Shown one piece after another: positions 10,546-19,598 of a stretch of 64,000 nt of DNA (positions are counted from its first letter, which is position 1; every line of letters starts with the position of its first letter). The position numbers and the translations under genes are program-made. The DNA is from an uncultured Methylococcaceae bacterium (GTDB lineage Bacteria; Pseudomonadota; Gammaproteobacteria; Methylococcales; Methylomonadaceae): contig CAIXAE010000003.1 of NCBI GenBank assembly GCA_903917345.1, forward strand, positions 62,001 through 126,000, given 5' to 3'. The notes under the pieces are model-generated. The model was given only the letters and a program-made list of their open reading frames with translations. It made no database searches and was not told where the DNA came from.

Positions 10546-12138
10546 TTAATTAGGACAGTAATCTTTGAAATCGATATCAGGAAAGATGTTGTCCATAGTC
10601 TCTAAAGCCGTTAAGTATCGCTCATTAATGCGATTCTTACGGATACAATCGTGCAAATAGTTAAAGCGGGCTAAATGATCGGTAATACGTTTATTGGCAT
10701 ATTCGGTCGTAGTCCCCGCTTTCATAATAAAAGGCCAATCTGATGCTTGGGCTAACAATAAAGATCGAGCGGCTTGATTAGCTGCACGGGTCTGCAAAGG
10801 TGTCACCGTTAAGTTATTCAAATCCAGTGCCAGTTGTTCCATTTCTGATTCCGCTTGATGCAAATAAGGATAAATCCAACTGTTGCTATCATTAAGCCAG
10901 TAACTGTAGTAGCCTTGGTCGCCCCAAGTGGAAGCGGCAGGGGTAGCAACTTGAGCAGAGCTGTATTGTTCCAAGTAATCGCTACAGGCGTTCGTTGCTA
11001 AAGATTGCTCTGCAACACTGGCTAGTCTCAATACTTCTTCTAGCCATTGTGGTCCTTCAAACCACCAATGCCCAAAGAGTTCAGCATCGTAGGGCGCCAC
11101 AATAATGGGCGCTTTATCCATTTTTTTAGTAAGTGCCGCAATTTGCTGTTGGCGCTTATTAATAAAATCTGCTGCATGTTGTTTAGCTTTTTTCGTGGCT
11201 ATCACTGGATCATAGAGTTGTTTTTCTATGTCTTTGCCGGTAATGCGATAGTATTTAATGCCAGTATTTGCGCGAGTTGTGCCATCCAATATATAGGGTG
11301 CGACTGCATCAAGTTCTAGATCAAAGCCGATATCTTTATAATATTCACGATAATCAAAATCACCAGGATAACCTTCGTGAGAACTCCATACTTGTTTAGA
11401 TGAATCTGGATCACGACCGAACGCATGTACGCCATTGCCACAATTAAGAGGGGCATAAACGCCATTATTTGGGGCAGGGTTCGCGTCTAAAATACCATGG
11501 GTATCCATAAAGAAATATTGTAACTCTGCTTCGGCAAGCAGTTTTTCAACTCCCGGATAATAAGCACATTCAGGTAGCCAAATGCCCGTGGGTGCATAAC
11601 CTAAGTGAGATTTAAACGTGTTAACCCCTATATTGATCTGATTACGAACAGCGGTTTCACTGATATTTAATAAAGGTAAAAATCCATGCGTAGCGGCGCA
11701 TGTAATCAGTTCTAATTGGCCACTAGTGTGGTGTTTTTTAAAGGCGCTGATAATGTCGCCTTGATATTGATCTTTATATACAGTTAGAGTGTTTTGATAA
11801 AATTTTAAGTAAAACTGAGCGAGCTCATTAAGCGCTGCTTGCTTTTGGGTGCGAAACACTTCTTTCTCGGCTAGTTCAATGTGAGAGTGCAAATACTTCA
11901 GATAGCGTTGCTGCAATAAATCATCACGCAACATAGTCAGTAGTGGTGGAGATAAAGACAGCGTTAAGCGATAGTCGATTTGATCGTCCTGTAAACGATC
12001 AAGTACCCCGATGAGTGGTATGTAACATTCTGTAATGGCTTCAAATAACCAGTTTTCTTCAAAAAAACTTTCATGCTCAGGGTGTCTAACATAGGGTAGG
12101 TGAGCATGCAGTATTAAGCTTAAATATCCTGTCTTCAT
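10546..12138 (-). CDS. GH57-family alpha-glucan enzyme (DUF1957 type, probable branching enzyme)
   Basis: The 530-residue protein starts MKTGYLSLILHAHLPYVRHPEH, where HAHLPY is the first conserved region of GH57. Further GH57 features are ITCAATHGFLPLL, GIWLPECAYYPG (with the likely catalytic Glu) and PYDAELFGHWWFEGP (with the second acid, Asp). The C-terminal third, with the SWGDQGYYSYWLND region, matches the DUF1957 class to which GH57 1,4-alpha-glucan branching enzymes belong. It follows the DUF4912-like gene by 9 bases on the same strand. Branching activity is inferred from family and position beside glgP; amylase or transferase activity cannot be excluded. Confidence 0.85.
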   Translation of the reverse strand: MKTGYLSLILHAHLPYVRHPEHESFFEENWLFEAITECYIPLIGVLDRLQDDQIDYRLTLSLSPPLLTMLRDDLLQQRYLKYLHSHIELAEKEVFRTQKQAALNELAQFYLKFYQNTLTVYKDQYQGDIISAFKKHHTSGQLELITCAATHGFLPLLNISETAVRNQINIGVNTFKSHLGYAPTGIWLPECAYYPGVEKLLAEAELQYFFMDTHGILDANPAPNNGVYAPLNCGNGVHAFGRDPDSSKQVWSSHEGYPGDFDYREYYKDIGFDLELDAVAPYILDGTTRANTGIKYYRITGKDIEKQLYDPVIATKKAKQHAADFINKRQQQIAALTKKMDKAPIIVAPYDAELFGHWWFEGPQWLEEVLRLASVAEQSLATNACSDYLEQYSSAQVATPAASTWGDQGYYSYWLNDSNSWIYPYLHQAESEMEQLALDLNNLTVTPLQTRAANQAARSLLLAQASDWPFIMKAGTTTEYANKRITDHLARFNYLHDCIRKNRINERYLTALETMDNIFPDIDFKDYCPN

Positions 12139-12147
12139 CGGTGCTGT

Positions 12148-12795
12148 TTAGTGCTTAAAGTTCTGGCCAGAAGTATTCAAAATCAGTGAGCTAGGTCGAT
12201 GCGCTGCACAGCGTTTGGCAACAGGTTGAAATAGCTGTGCAGTATTCATAACGGGCTCTACATCATGAATTTCTTGTTGCGGTACTTGGGCAATATTAGA
12301 GGTGGCCAGTGTATGCAACTGTTGTCTAGCATCAGTTTGGCTGAGGCTGGCGAAGTAATGCTGATGGTTAGTGTTGTTAGGTAGCGTCAGCGTTTTTTGA
12401 TCTTGACGGTTATTAATAAAAAAATCTAACCAGGCATATTTAGGGTCATCCGGATGGGTATCTGCCAAGGGATGAAGGCTTAAGGTGAGTTCAGAATTAG
12501 ACTCAGATAATGGTTCAGGTTCGGGTAAATGCCAATAGGCATGCACATGTTCCGGATCAATAGGCATTAGCACAATTTCCGGTGATGTGTTCTTAATGCT
12601 AGGCGCAAATCCCGTGCTAATAATTTGGCTAATGCCAAGCAATTCTTGGGATGATAAGATGTCTGGGTATGATGGATCCAGCTTATCAGGGCACGGTACA
12701 GGCGCAAAATCTTGATTGATTTCTAAACTAATCCTCTGCATTTCTGCGGCAGAAAGTGGTGCACTAGATATAGGTTTTACGGATGTAGATACCAT
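12148..12795 (-). CDS. DUF4912-like protein upstream of GH57 gene
   Basis: A 215-residue, probably soluble protein. The central stretch EIVLMPIDPEHVHAYWHLPEP resembles the DUF4912 core, in which a hydrophobic strand, a DP pair and a YW pair recur; the rest is diverged and rich in Pro, Ser and Gln. DUF4912 proteins are often encoded next to GH57 enzymes and glycogen genes, and here the GH57 gene follows by 9 bases, so they surely share a transcript. The ATG at 12795, with AAGG six bases upstream, is preferred to the GTG one codon earlier. No biochemical role is established; a glucan-related accessory role is inference. Confidence 0.65.
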   Translation of the reverse strand: MVSTSVKPISSAPLSAAEMQRISLEINQDFAPVPCPDKLDPSYPDILSSQELLGISQIISTGFAPSIKNTSPEIVLMPIDPEHVHAYWHLPEPEPLSESNSELTLSLHPLADTHPDDPKYAWLDFFINNRQDQKTLTLPNNTNHQHYFASLSQTDARQQLHTLATSNIAQVPQQEIHDVEPVMNTAQLFQPVAKRCAAHRPSSLILNTSGQNFKH

Positions 12796-13055
12796 CACTT
12801 ACCTTTTTAAATCATTGATAACTGCACTCAAGATCAGATTTACCTTCTTAAAGAATAGGGTCTAATAACTTTGTTGTGTATTAAGCGGTGTGGCTTGCAA
12901 ACAAGGTCTCAGTATACTTGTTAAATTCAGTACTATCATCCAAATTTATCATAAAAATCGCTAAACTTAGTCGATTGATACGCTTATTTGCGTTATTGTA
13001 TCCATTTTTAAGAGACTAAGCATAATCAGTCTATAACCCTTCAAATTTTTACAAG

Positions 13056-13886
13056 ATGATCGACGCTTTGAAGTCACACAAAATAGATGTATTTTTAGAG
13101 GAAGATATCGGTTCTGGAGATATTACTGCCGCCATTATTCCTGAATCTGCACTCGCTTACGCAGAAGTTATTACTCGAGAAGCGATGGTGATATGCGGTC
13201 AGGCTTGGTTTAATGAAGTATTTGCCCAATTGAATCCTAAGGTTGTTATTAATTGGTTGGTAACAGAAGGAGAAATGCTTCCTGCCAATACATTGCTATG
13301 CACTGTGCAAGGGCAAGCCAGAGCCTTATTAACGGGCGAACGTACGGCGCTTAATTGGGTGCAAATGTTATCAGCGACAGCCACTGTCGCTAAAGAATAT
13401 GCGGATGCAGTCGTAGGAACTGGTTGTAAAGTTTTGGATACGCGTAAAACAATACCGGGCTTACGAGACGCACAAAAGTATGCCGTCGCTTGTGGTGGTG
13501 CTTATAACCACCGTATTGGTTTGTATGATGGCGTATTAATTAAAGAGAATCACATTATGGCGGCGGGCTCTATTACTAATGCCATTCAAGTAGCCAGAAA
13601 ATTAACTACTGTGCCGGTTGAAGTAGAGGTTGAAACGATAGGGGAGTTACAAGAAGCTTTAGCCGCTAAACCAGATCGCATCATGTTGGATAATTTTAGT
13701 TTAGAAGATTTACGTACCGCAGTCGCTTTAACATCAGGATCTGTTGAGCTAGAAGCGTCTGGAAATATCAGTTTAGAAACAATTCGAAGTGTCGCAGAAA
13801 CCGGTGTGGATTATATTTCTATTGGGGCATTAACTAAGCATGTTAACGCGGTAGATTTGTCGATGCGGATTAAGGTGCTACCTTAG
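13056..13886 (+). CDS. nadC: Nicotinate-nucleotide pyrophosphorylase (carboxylating)
   Basis: A 276-residue quinolinate phosphoribosyltransferase of the de novo NAD pathway, converting quinolinate and PRPP to nicotinate mononucleotide. Signatures include EEDIGSGDITA at residues 14-24, LLTGERTALNWVQ, DTRKTIPGLRDAQKYAV, the GGAYNHRIGLYDG block with KENH, and the C-terminal EASGNI and DYISIGALTK phosphate-binding loops. It is a single gene, divergent from the DUF4912-like gene and followed by a strong hairpin. nadA and nadB are not in the window. Confidence 0.96.
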   Translation: MIDALKSHKIDVFLEEDIGSGDITAAIIPESALAYAEVITREAMVICGQAWFNEVFAQLNPKVVINWLVTEGEMLPANTLLCTVQGQARALLTGERTALNWVQMLSATATVAKEYADAVVGTGCKVLDTRKTIPGLRDAQKYAVACGGAYNHRIGLYDGVLIKENHIMAAGSITNAIQVARKLTTVPVEVEVETIGELQEALAAKPDRIMLDNFSLEDLRTAVALTSGSVELEASGNISLETIRSVAETGVDYISIGALTKHVNAVDLSMRIKVLP

Positions 13887-13905
13887 TTTTTACTCTTAAA
13901 GCTTT

Positions 13906-13933
13906 ATGAGTGCCAGAGGGGTCTGGCACTCAT
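13906..13933. terminator. 12-bp stem terminator between convergent genes
   Basis: ATGAGTGCCAGA and TCTGGCACTCAT form a perfect 12-bp stem with a GGGG loop, 20 bases after the nadC stop and 29 bases before the stop of the opposing small membrane-protein gene. T-rich sequence follows on the plus side. It probably terminates both transcripts. Confidence 0.75.
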
Positions 13934-13961
13934 ATTTAATATCTTTCATAAGGTCTAGAAC

Positions 13962-14234
13962 TTATTTTTTGCTAAAAGTTTTGTGATCGCGATCTAAAAA
14001 ACCGCCAATGCTAATGGGGATGATGTATAAAGCCACAACTAGTAAAAAAGTATGCTGTAAGGGTTGGCCATAGCTAGTGCTTTCAATGCAATAAAAAGCT
14101 AAACCACCGGTCAATACATACAGCCAGTTAACGCTTTTCTTTCTAGCAACAGTATCTTGCATAAGAAAGATACTGCCTCCTGCCATAAGAACGACTAACA
14201 GCGCTGCCATAAAGGTAAAGTAGTTAGTAATCAT
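13962..14234 (-). CDS. Small inner-membrane protein of unknown function
   Basis: This 90-residue protein has three hydrophobic segments (about residues 5-25, 35-50 and 60-78) and a basic, hydrophilic end. The ATG at 14234 is chosen because AGAGG lies six bases upstream; an upstream extension in the same frame lacks a ribosome site. I recognise no family or motif. It is monocistronic, divergent from uvrA and convergent with nadC. Confidence 0.6.
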   Translation of the reverse strand: MITNYFTFMAALLVVLMAGGSIFLMQDTVARKKSVNWLYVLTGGLAFYCIESTSYGQPLQHTFLLVVALYIIPISIGGFLDRDHKTFSKK

Positions 14235-14434
14235 AGGAAACCTCTTAAGAGTAATTAAAAGAATTCTGCATCCGGCAGGTTTAATATTCCAAATAAACAA
14301 CTCTCTAAGTTTATCAATAGAGAGGGTTTACTATGTGTAATGCATAAACCGTTCCAACTTTTTCACTTATATGAAACAGGGGGTTATGAAGTGCTTTTGG
14401 GTTAATGTTGTATTTTTATGGTGCGACGAGGGGT

Positions 14435-14467
14435 ATATCTGATCTAAAGAGGTGCATATCTGATTTA
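14435..14467. promoter_or_regulatory. Two 12-base direct repeats upstream of uvrA
   Basis: ATATCTGATCTA (14435-14446) recurs as ATATCTGATTTA (14456-14467), exactly 21 bases apart, or two helical turns. They lie upstream of a plausible uvrA promoter, in a position where an activator could bind the same DNA face twice. No known regulator site was recognised. Confidence 0.4.
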
Positions 14468-14494
14468 GGCATACTCTTATTTCCTGAGTTAGGT

Positions 14495-14524
14495 TTGAAC
14501 TCTCTAAACTTTAACGTATATTAT
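14495..14524 (+). promoter_or_regulatory. Probable uvrA promoter
   Basis: TTGAAC at 14495-14500 is followed 16 bases later by TATATT (14517-14522), or 18 bases later by TATTAT (14519-14524). This gives a sigma70-like promoter with a ~25-base leader before the uvrA ATG. No CTGT-N8-ACAG LexA box overlaps it. Confidence 0.5.
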
Positions 14525-14553
14525 AAAGTTGTTTAAATTGCCGGAATGATTTG

Positions 14554-17370
14554 ATGGATACAATTAGCATCCGTGGTGCCAGAACCCATAACCTCAAGAA
14601 TATTGATATTGATTTACCCCGAGACAAATTAATCGTCATTACGGGGCTCTCAGGTTCCGGAAAGTCGTCTTTGGCGTTTGATACTATTTATGCTGAAGGT
14701 CAGCGTCGGTATGTGGAGTCTTTATCTGCATACGCTCGACAATTCTTATCCATGATGGAAAAGCCTGATGTGGATCATATCGAAGGCTTATCTCCCGCTA
14801 TCTCTATAGAACAAAAATCTACTTCGCATAACCCTCGTTCTACTGTCGGTACTATTACCGAAATTTACGATTATTTAAGATTACTCTACGCGCGAGCCGG
14901 CACACCGCAGTGTCCAGAACATCATGTCTCTTTAGAAGCGCAAACCATTAGTCAGATGGTGGATTTGTTAATGGCGCAGCCACAAGAACAGCGGTGGATG
15001 TTATTGGCGCCCGTTATTAATGAGCGTAAAGGTGAGCATGCTCAGTTATTGGATGATTTAAAAGCACAGGGTTTTATTCGAGCCCGTATTGATGGAACGG
15101 TTTATGACTTGGATGATGCGCCCGAATTAGATTTAAAAAAGAAGCACACTATTGAAGTGGTGGTGGATCGCTTTAAGATTCGTGATGATTTAGCGCTACG
15201 CTTGGCAGAATCTTTTGAGACGGCTTTACGAATTGCTGGCGGTATTGCTATTGCGGTGTCTTTGGAAGATAACTCAGAAATCGTATTTTCTGAGCATTAT
15301 GCCTGTAAGCATTGTGGTTACAGTTTAACGGAATTAGAGCCGCGTATTTTTTCGTTTAATAACCCCAAAGGCGCGTGTGTCAGTTGTGATGGCTTAGGGG
15401 TTAGACAGCATTTTGATGCCGATTTGGTCGTGCATAATCCAGATTTAAGTTTGGCCGGTGGCGCTATTAGAGGTTGGGACAGACGCAATGGCTATTATTA
15501 TCAAATGATTTGCTCTTTAGCCGATCACTTTAGCTTTGACATAGAAGCGCCTTATGCAGAATTACCTAAAGAAGCCCAAGAACTCGTGCTGTATGGCAGT
15601 GGTTCAACGCCCATTGAGTTCAGGTTTTCTTCCGGTACGGGCCCCGTAAAAATTAAAAAACATCCCTTCGAAGGTATTATTGCCAATATGGAGCGTCGCT
15701 ATTTAGAAACGGACTCGCAGTTAATCCGTGATGAACTGTCTAAATATCAATCTAATCGACCTTGTACTGCTTGTAATGGTGCGCGCTTAAATGTGGCCGC
15801 ACGCAATGTGTTTATAGAAGACTATCCTCTGCATCAATTAACGCATCTACCCATTCGGAGGTCTTTAGCTTTTTTTGAGACCTTAGCCTTGCCCGGTCAG
15901 CGCGGTGAGATTTCGGTCAAGATTATTAAAGAGATTAAAGAGCGTTTAGAGTTTTTAGTGAATGTAGGCTTAGATTATTTAACCTTAGATCGCAGTGCGG
16001 ATACGTTATCGGGGGGCGAAGCGCAACGGATTCGTTTAGCGAGTCAAATTGGTGCGGGCTTAGTGGGCGTGATGTATGTGCTAGATGAGCCTTCGATTGG
16101 TTTACATCAACGCGATAATGATCGTTTATTAAAAACGCTCTTTCATCTGCGTGATTTGGGTAATACCGTGATTGTTGTAGAGCATGATGAAGACGCTATT
16201 CGTGCCGCTCAACATATTGTAGATATTGGTCCAGGGGCAGGAGTGCATGGGGGCAACATTATTGCTCAAGGCACCTTAGAAGATATTCTTAATAACGATG
16301 CATCTTTAACCGGTCAATATTTGTCCGGTAAAGTCGGTATAGACGTGCCTAAAAAATTAACGCCTGTTGATAAAAAGAAACAAATTACCGTGCGTAATGC
16401 GCAAGGGAATAATTTAAAAAATGTCGATATCTCTTTTCCAGTAGGTTTATTAACCTGTGTAACTGGAGTATCGGGATCGGGTAAATCTACCTTGGTTAAT
16501 GACACCTTATATGCCCATGCAGCGCGTTTAATTAATCGTGCGGGCGTTATTCCGGCGCCTTGTGACAGCGTTGAAGGTTTAGATCACTTTGATAAAGTGG
16601 TCGATATTGATCAAAGCCCCATTGGTAGAACGCCACGCTCAAATCCTGCGACTTATACCGGATTATTTACCCCGATTAGAGAGTTATTTGCCGCAACACC
16701 CGAAGCGCGTTCGCGTGGTTATAGCGTTGGGCGCTTTAGTTTTAATGTAAAAGGTGGGCGCTGTGAAGCCTGTAAAGGTGATGGCGTTATTAAAGTAGAA
16801 ATGCACTTTTTACCAGATATCTTTGTGCATTGTGATGCTTGCCATGGTAAACGTTATAACCGTGAAACCCTTGAGATTCGCTATAAAGGCAAAACCATTA
16901 ATCAAGTGTTGGACATGACAGTTGAAGACGCGGCCGAGTTTTTTAGTGCCGTACCCACTTTAGCTAAAAAACTGCATACTCTAATGGAAGTGGGCTTGAG
17001 TTATATCACCTTAGGCCAAAACGCGACTACGCTGTCAGGTGGTGAGGCGCAACGCGTTAAGCTAGCTAAAGAACTGTCTAAACGCGATACCGGTAAAACG
17101 CTGTATATCTTAGATGAGCCAACAACGGGCTTACATTTTCATGATATTAAGCAATTGCTTGGCGTATTACATACCCTGCGTGATCACGGTAATACCGTAA
17201 TCGTTATCGAACATAATTTGGATGTGATAAAAACCGCTGATTGGTTGATAGATATGGGGCCAGAAGGCGGTGACGGTGGTGGCGTATTAGTCGCAGAAGG
17301 TACTCCCAAACAAGTCTCTGAGAACCCTGCATCGCATACGGGCTTTTATTTAAAACGGTTTTTTGAGTAA
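14554..17370 (+). CDS. uvrA: Excinuclease ABC subunit A
   Basis: A 938-residue damage-recognition ATPase of nucleotide excision repair. It has two ABC modules: Walker [14 protein letters not shown] near residue 32 and [13 protein letters not shown] near residue 640, with signatures [12 protein letters not shown] and [12 protein letters not shown] and Walker [12 protein letters not shown] and [10 protein letters not shown]. Zinc-binding cysteine pairs are visible (CKHCG...CVSCDG and CEACKGDG...CDACHGKR). The length is normal. The ATG at 14554 is used rather than the TTG just before it. No LexA box was found upstream, so SOS control is not supported by the sequence. Confidence 0.98.
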   Translation: MDTISIRGARTHNLKNIDIDLPRDKLIVITGLSGSGKSSLAFDTIYAEGQRRYVESLSAYARQFLSMMEKPDVDHIEGLSPAISIEQKSTSHNPRSTVGTITEIYDYLRLLYARAGTPQCPEHHVSLEAQTISQMVDLLMAQPQEQRWMLLAPVINERKGEHAQLLDDLKAQGFIRARIDGTVYDLDDAPELDLKKKHTIEVVVDRFKIRDDLALRLAESFETALRIAGGIAIAVSLEDNSEIVFSEHYACKHCGYSLTELEPRIFSFNNPKGACVSCDGLGVRQHFDADLVVHNPDLSLAGGAIRGWDRRNGYYYQMICSLADHFSFDIEAPYAELPKEAQELVLYGSGSTPIEFRFSSGTGPVKIKKHPFEGIIANMERRYLETDSQLIRDELSKYQSNRPCTACNGARLNVAARNVFIEDYPLHQLTHLPIRRSLAFFETLALPGQRGEISVKIIKEIKERLEFLVNVGLDYLTLDRSADTLSGGEAQRIRLASQIGAGLVGVMYVLDEPSIGLHQRDNDRLLKTLFHLRDLGNTVIVVEHDEDAIRAAQHIVDIGPGAGVHGGNIIAQGTLEDILNNDASLTGQYLSGKVGIDVPKKLTPVDKKKQITVRNAQGNNLKNVDISFPVGLLTCVTGVSGSGKSTLVNDTLYAHAARLINRAGVIPAPCDSVEGLDHFDKVVDIDQSPIGRTPRSNPATYTGLFTPIRELFAATPEARSRGYSVGRFSFNVKGGRCEACKGDGVIKVEMHFLPDIFVHCDACHGKRYNRETLEIRYKGKTINQVLDMTVEDAAEFFSAVPTLAKKLHTLMEVGLSYITLGQNATTLSGGEAQRVKLAKELSKRDTGKTLYILDEPTTGLHFHDIKQLLGVLHTLRDHGNTVIVIEHNLDVIKTADWLIDMGPEGGDGGGVLVAEGTPKQVSENPASHTGFYLKRFFE

Positions 17371-17385
17371 AGGTTAGGCTGGAAA

Positions 17386-17736
17386 ATGATAATGAGCGAA
17401 ACCGCTTTAACTTATTTGTATTTAACCTTCGCTATTGTGAGTGAAGTGGCCGCCACTTCAGCACTAAAAGCCACAGAACAATTCACTAAGCTTATCCCAA
17501 GCCTTATTGTCATTATGGGCTATGTGATAGCGTTCTTCTTTTTGTCACTCACCTTAAAAAACATGAGTACGGGTATTGCTTATGCAATTTGGTCAGGCTT
17601 TGGAATTGTTTTAGTCTCAATTGCCGGTTGGTTTTTCTACGGACAGAAACTTGATCTACCTGCTATTTTGGGGATTTCGTTGATTATAATTGGCGTGCTT
17701 ATTGTCAATATCTTCTCAAAAACGGTTAGTCACTGA
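17386..17736 (+). CDS. Small multidrug resistance (SMR) family efflux protein
   Basis: A 116-residue protein with four transmembrane helices. The first helix holds the essential membrane glutamate in the motif AIVSEVAATSALKATE. GTGIAYAIWSGFGIVLVSIAGW in helix 3 is a classic EmrE/QacE signature. SMR proteins are dimeric proton antiporters for cationic drugs, quaternary ammonium compounds or guanidinium. Motifs look EmrE-like rather than SugE-like, but the substrate cannot be assigned. ATG codons at 17386 and 17392 are both possible starts. It begins 16 bases after uvrA and is followed 20 bases later by another small transporter-like gene. Confidence 0.88.
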   Translation: MIMSETALTYLYLTFAIVSEVAATSALKATEQFTKLIPSLIVIMGYVIAFFFLSLTLKNMSTGIAYAIWSGFGIVLVSIAGWFFYGQKLDLPAILGISLIIIGVLIVNIFSKTVSH

Positions 17737-17755
17737 GTATTAAGAGTATTTTCTT

Positions 17756-18166
17756 ATGAATCTAGCGTTAATAATACCCGTTATAGCAACCGTATTACTG
17801 TGGGGCTGCATGGTCTTTTTACCAAAATTGGCTTTAGCTGAACTAAGCCCCCTTAGCGCCATTATCTATGAGATTTGTGGCGGCCTAACCGTAGCGGTTT
17901 TTGTACTGATCTTTATCGGTGGGCGCCCCGAATTTAATCTGCGGGGTGCGTCATTGGCTTATAGTGTTGGGATTTGTGGGTTTCTTGGGACTTTAACTTA
18001 TTTTTACGCCATTACTAAAGGCCCTGTCAGTACCATAGCCACCATGACCGCCATGTACCCGATAGTTGCCATCATCTGTGGCGTTTTCTTTTTGAATGAA
18101 ACATTAACTATTAAACAAACTATCGGCATAGGCTTAAGTTTGTGTGGGTTGATTTTATTGGTGTAA
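17756..18166 (+). CDS. Single-domain EamA-type membrane protein
   Basis: The 136-residue protein has five hydrophobic segments and one EamA domain: N-terminal WGCMVFLPKLAL, then the second half motif YFYAITKGPVSTIATMTAMYP and the C-terminal LNETLTIKQTIGIGLSLCGLILL. Most EamA transporters have two such domains in ~300 residues, so this is a half-size version that would need to dimerise. It follows the SMR gene by 20 bases. The substrate is unknown. Its stop codon is the first TAA of a GTGTAA triplicate, and the DNA downstream is eroded. Confidence 0.75.
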   Translation: MNLALIIPVIATVLLWGCMVFLPKLALAELSPLSAIIYEICGGLTVAVFVLIFIGGRPEFNLRGASLAYSVGICGFLGTLTYFYAITKGPVSTIATMTAMYPIVAIICGVFFLNETLTIKQTIGIGLSLCGLILLV

Positions 18167-18178
18167 GTGTAAGTGTAA
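18161..18178 (+). repeat. Three tandem GTGTAA hexamers at a stop codon
   Basis: GTGTAA occurs three times in a row, and the first copy is the last Val codon and stop codon of the EamA-type gene. It marks the boundary between intact coding sequence and the decayed region that follows. Confidence 0.85.
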
Positions 18179-18189
18179 GTCCAGAATAA

Positions 18190-18311
18190 ATCCTGCAAGA
18201 CTTTCCAAATTTAGAGTTACTTGATATTCAAGCCTGTCTTAAATATACGGCTCGTCGTGCAAGTTTAGAGCGATTAATTGCATGATATATTGGGTTGATG
18301 CCCAACTGTAG
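18190..18311 (+). pseudogene. Remnant of a DUF433/DUF5615 toxin-antitoxin pair
   Basis: Bases 18190-18285 read ILQDFPNLELLDIQACLKY followed by TARRASLERLIA and a stop. The pattern of an ILxDFP segment, DI, then A-L-Y-A/T matches the C-terminus of DUF433 (VapB-like) antitoxins. A TAA codon lies directly upstream in frame, so the rest of that gene is gone. An ATG at 18282 overlaps the antitoxin stop (ATGA) and reads MIYWVDAQL before a TAG; this is the typical N-terminus of the DUF5615 PIN-like toxin that partners DUF433. Nothing similar continues. I read this as the scar of a TA operon deleted on both sides. It is certainly non-functional. Confidence 0.65.
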
Positions 18312-18477
18312 TGGTAGTGGTGTGTTTATAAAGTAAGTTCAATTAAAACTCAATAAGCTGCATTTTACTATTTTTTTGTCTATCGGCCTGACTTAATCAC
18401 TTGTATGTTATGACACGGCTGCGCCAGTTTGTGACGTATATTAAGGCGTTTTATAGCCGAAGCTTTCTTTAGGTTAA

Positions 18478-18935
18478 CCTAAGCTTAGGTTCATGACATT
18501 ATGGCTTTGATAGGGGGTAACTAAAGCGAAAACACCTTAAGCTAACGCTTTCTTTACCCACATTAAAACCATGATTAATCAACTTATCGCTTTAATATGC
18601 GTAAATAAAACCTTTGTTCATAACATTAAAGCTTAGGCTTATACAATTCTGGCTTTAGTGTGGGCAACCTAAACGCCGGTTGCTGATACGCTCGTGATAA
18701 TGTGTGTAACTAACGCTTTGTTTACTTAAACCCAAGCCATGATTAATCAAATTCTCGTTACAATGTGAGTAAACAAAGCTTAAGTTCATAACATTAAAGC
18801 TTAGGTCTATAACATTATCGCTTTAATGTGAGTAACCTAAATTCCGGTTGGTGATACGCTCGTGATAATGTGTGGAACTAAAGCCTTCTTTAGCCAAACT
18901 AAAGCGATAAATCCCTAAGTCTAAGCTTTAATGTG
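18478..18935. repeat. Imperfect 168-bp tandem repeat array, about 2.7 copies
   Basis: Blocks recur with a 168-base shift: CTAACGCTTT at 18542 and 18710, CCATGATTAATCAA at 18569 and 18737, GTTCATAACATTAAAGCTTAGG at 18616 and 18784, and CCGGTTG...GATACGCTCGTGATAATGTGTG at about 18675 and 18843. The first copy is ~20 bases shorter. Within each unit a ~28-base motif resembling CGCTTTAATGTGAGTAACCTAAA recurs at spacings of about 62, 43 and 63 bases, so this is a higher-order repeat. Stops occur in all frames and no gene is seen. It lies in an 865-base gap that also holds the TA scar; 18312-18477 and 18936-19031 show nothing recognisable. Confidence 0.85.
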
Positions 18936-19031
18936 TTTTTAGCCGTCGAGACGGCCATTAAATACTTCGTTTCCTTTGGTTTGGATAAATGATCATCAAA
19001 CCAGAGGCTATCTAGTTAGTACCTCGATAAT

Positions 19032-19496
19032 TTATTCTGATTCTAAACCTAAAATAAAGGCCCATTCTTCGGCACTCACGGGCATAACCGATAAGCGATT
19101 ACCGGGCCTGACCACTGCCATACTGACTAACTCGGGTCTGGCTTTTAATTCTTTAAGTCCAATAGTACGCGAGAATTGTCTAACAAATTTAACATCAACC
19201 ATTATCCAGCGTGGGTTAGCGGGATCACTTTTAGGGTCAAAGTGATGGTCGTCTGGGTCAAAAGCAGTATGATCTGGGTAGCCTTCTTTAGCAATTTCCA
19301 TAATACCGACGATGCCGGGTTCATCGCAATTTGAATGATAAAAGAACACTTGATCGCCCAATTTCATAGCATCGCGCATCATGTTTCTAGCTTGATAATT
19401 ACGCACTCCATCCCAGGGTTCGGTTTGGTTAGGTCTTTGATAAAGATCTTGGATGCCAAATACATCCGGTTCAGATTTCATTAGCCAGTAGTTCAT
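19032..19496 (-). CDS. EVE domain protein
   Basis: A 154-residue single EVE domain, the bacterial relative of thymocyte nuclear protein 1. Signatures are MNYWLMKSEPDVFGIQDL, WDGVRNYQARNMMR, GDQVFFYHSN and GIVGIMEIAKE. EVE domains belong to the PUA/YTH-like fold and bind modified bases in RNA or DNA; the role of the stand-alone bacterial protein is not firmly known. The gene is monocistronic and sits beside the eroded repeat region. Confidence 0.9.
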   Translation of the reverse strand: MNYWLMKSEPDVFGIQDLYQRPNQTEPWDGVRNYQARNMMRDAMKLGDQVFFYHSNCDEPGIVGIMEIAKEGYPDHTAFDPDDHHFDPKSDPANPRWIMVDVKFVRQFSRTIGLKELKARPELVSMAVVRPGNRLSVMPVSAEEWAFILGLESE

Positions 19497-19598
19497 GGTC
19501 GCTTAAGTGTTAATCATAAAAAGCGATAGTTTGCCATTAAACCTTGATTTATGCACGATTTAGACGGGTGTTTTGTGGTTTGTAGTGGGATTTTAGGC

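Noticed and set aside
14400-14553. LexA (SOS) box upstream of uvrA
   Set aside because: No CTGT-N8-ACAG or close variant was found near the promoter.
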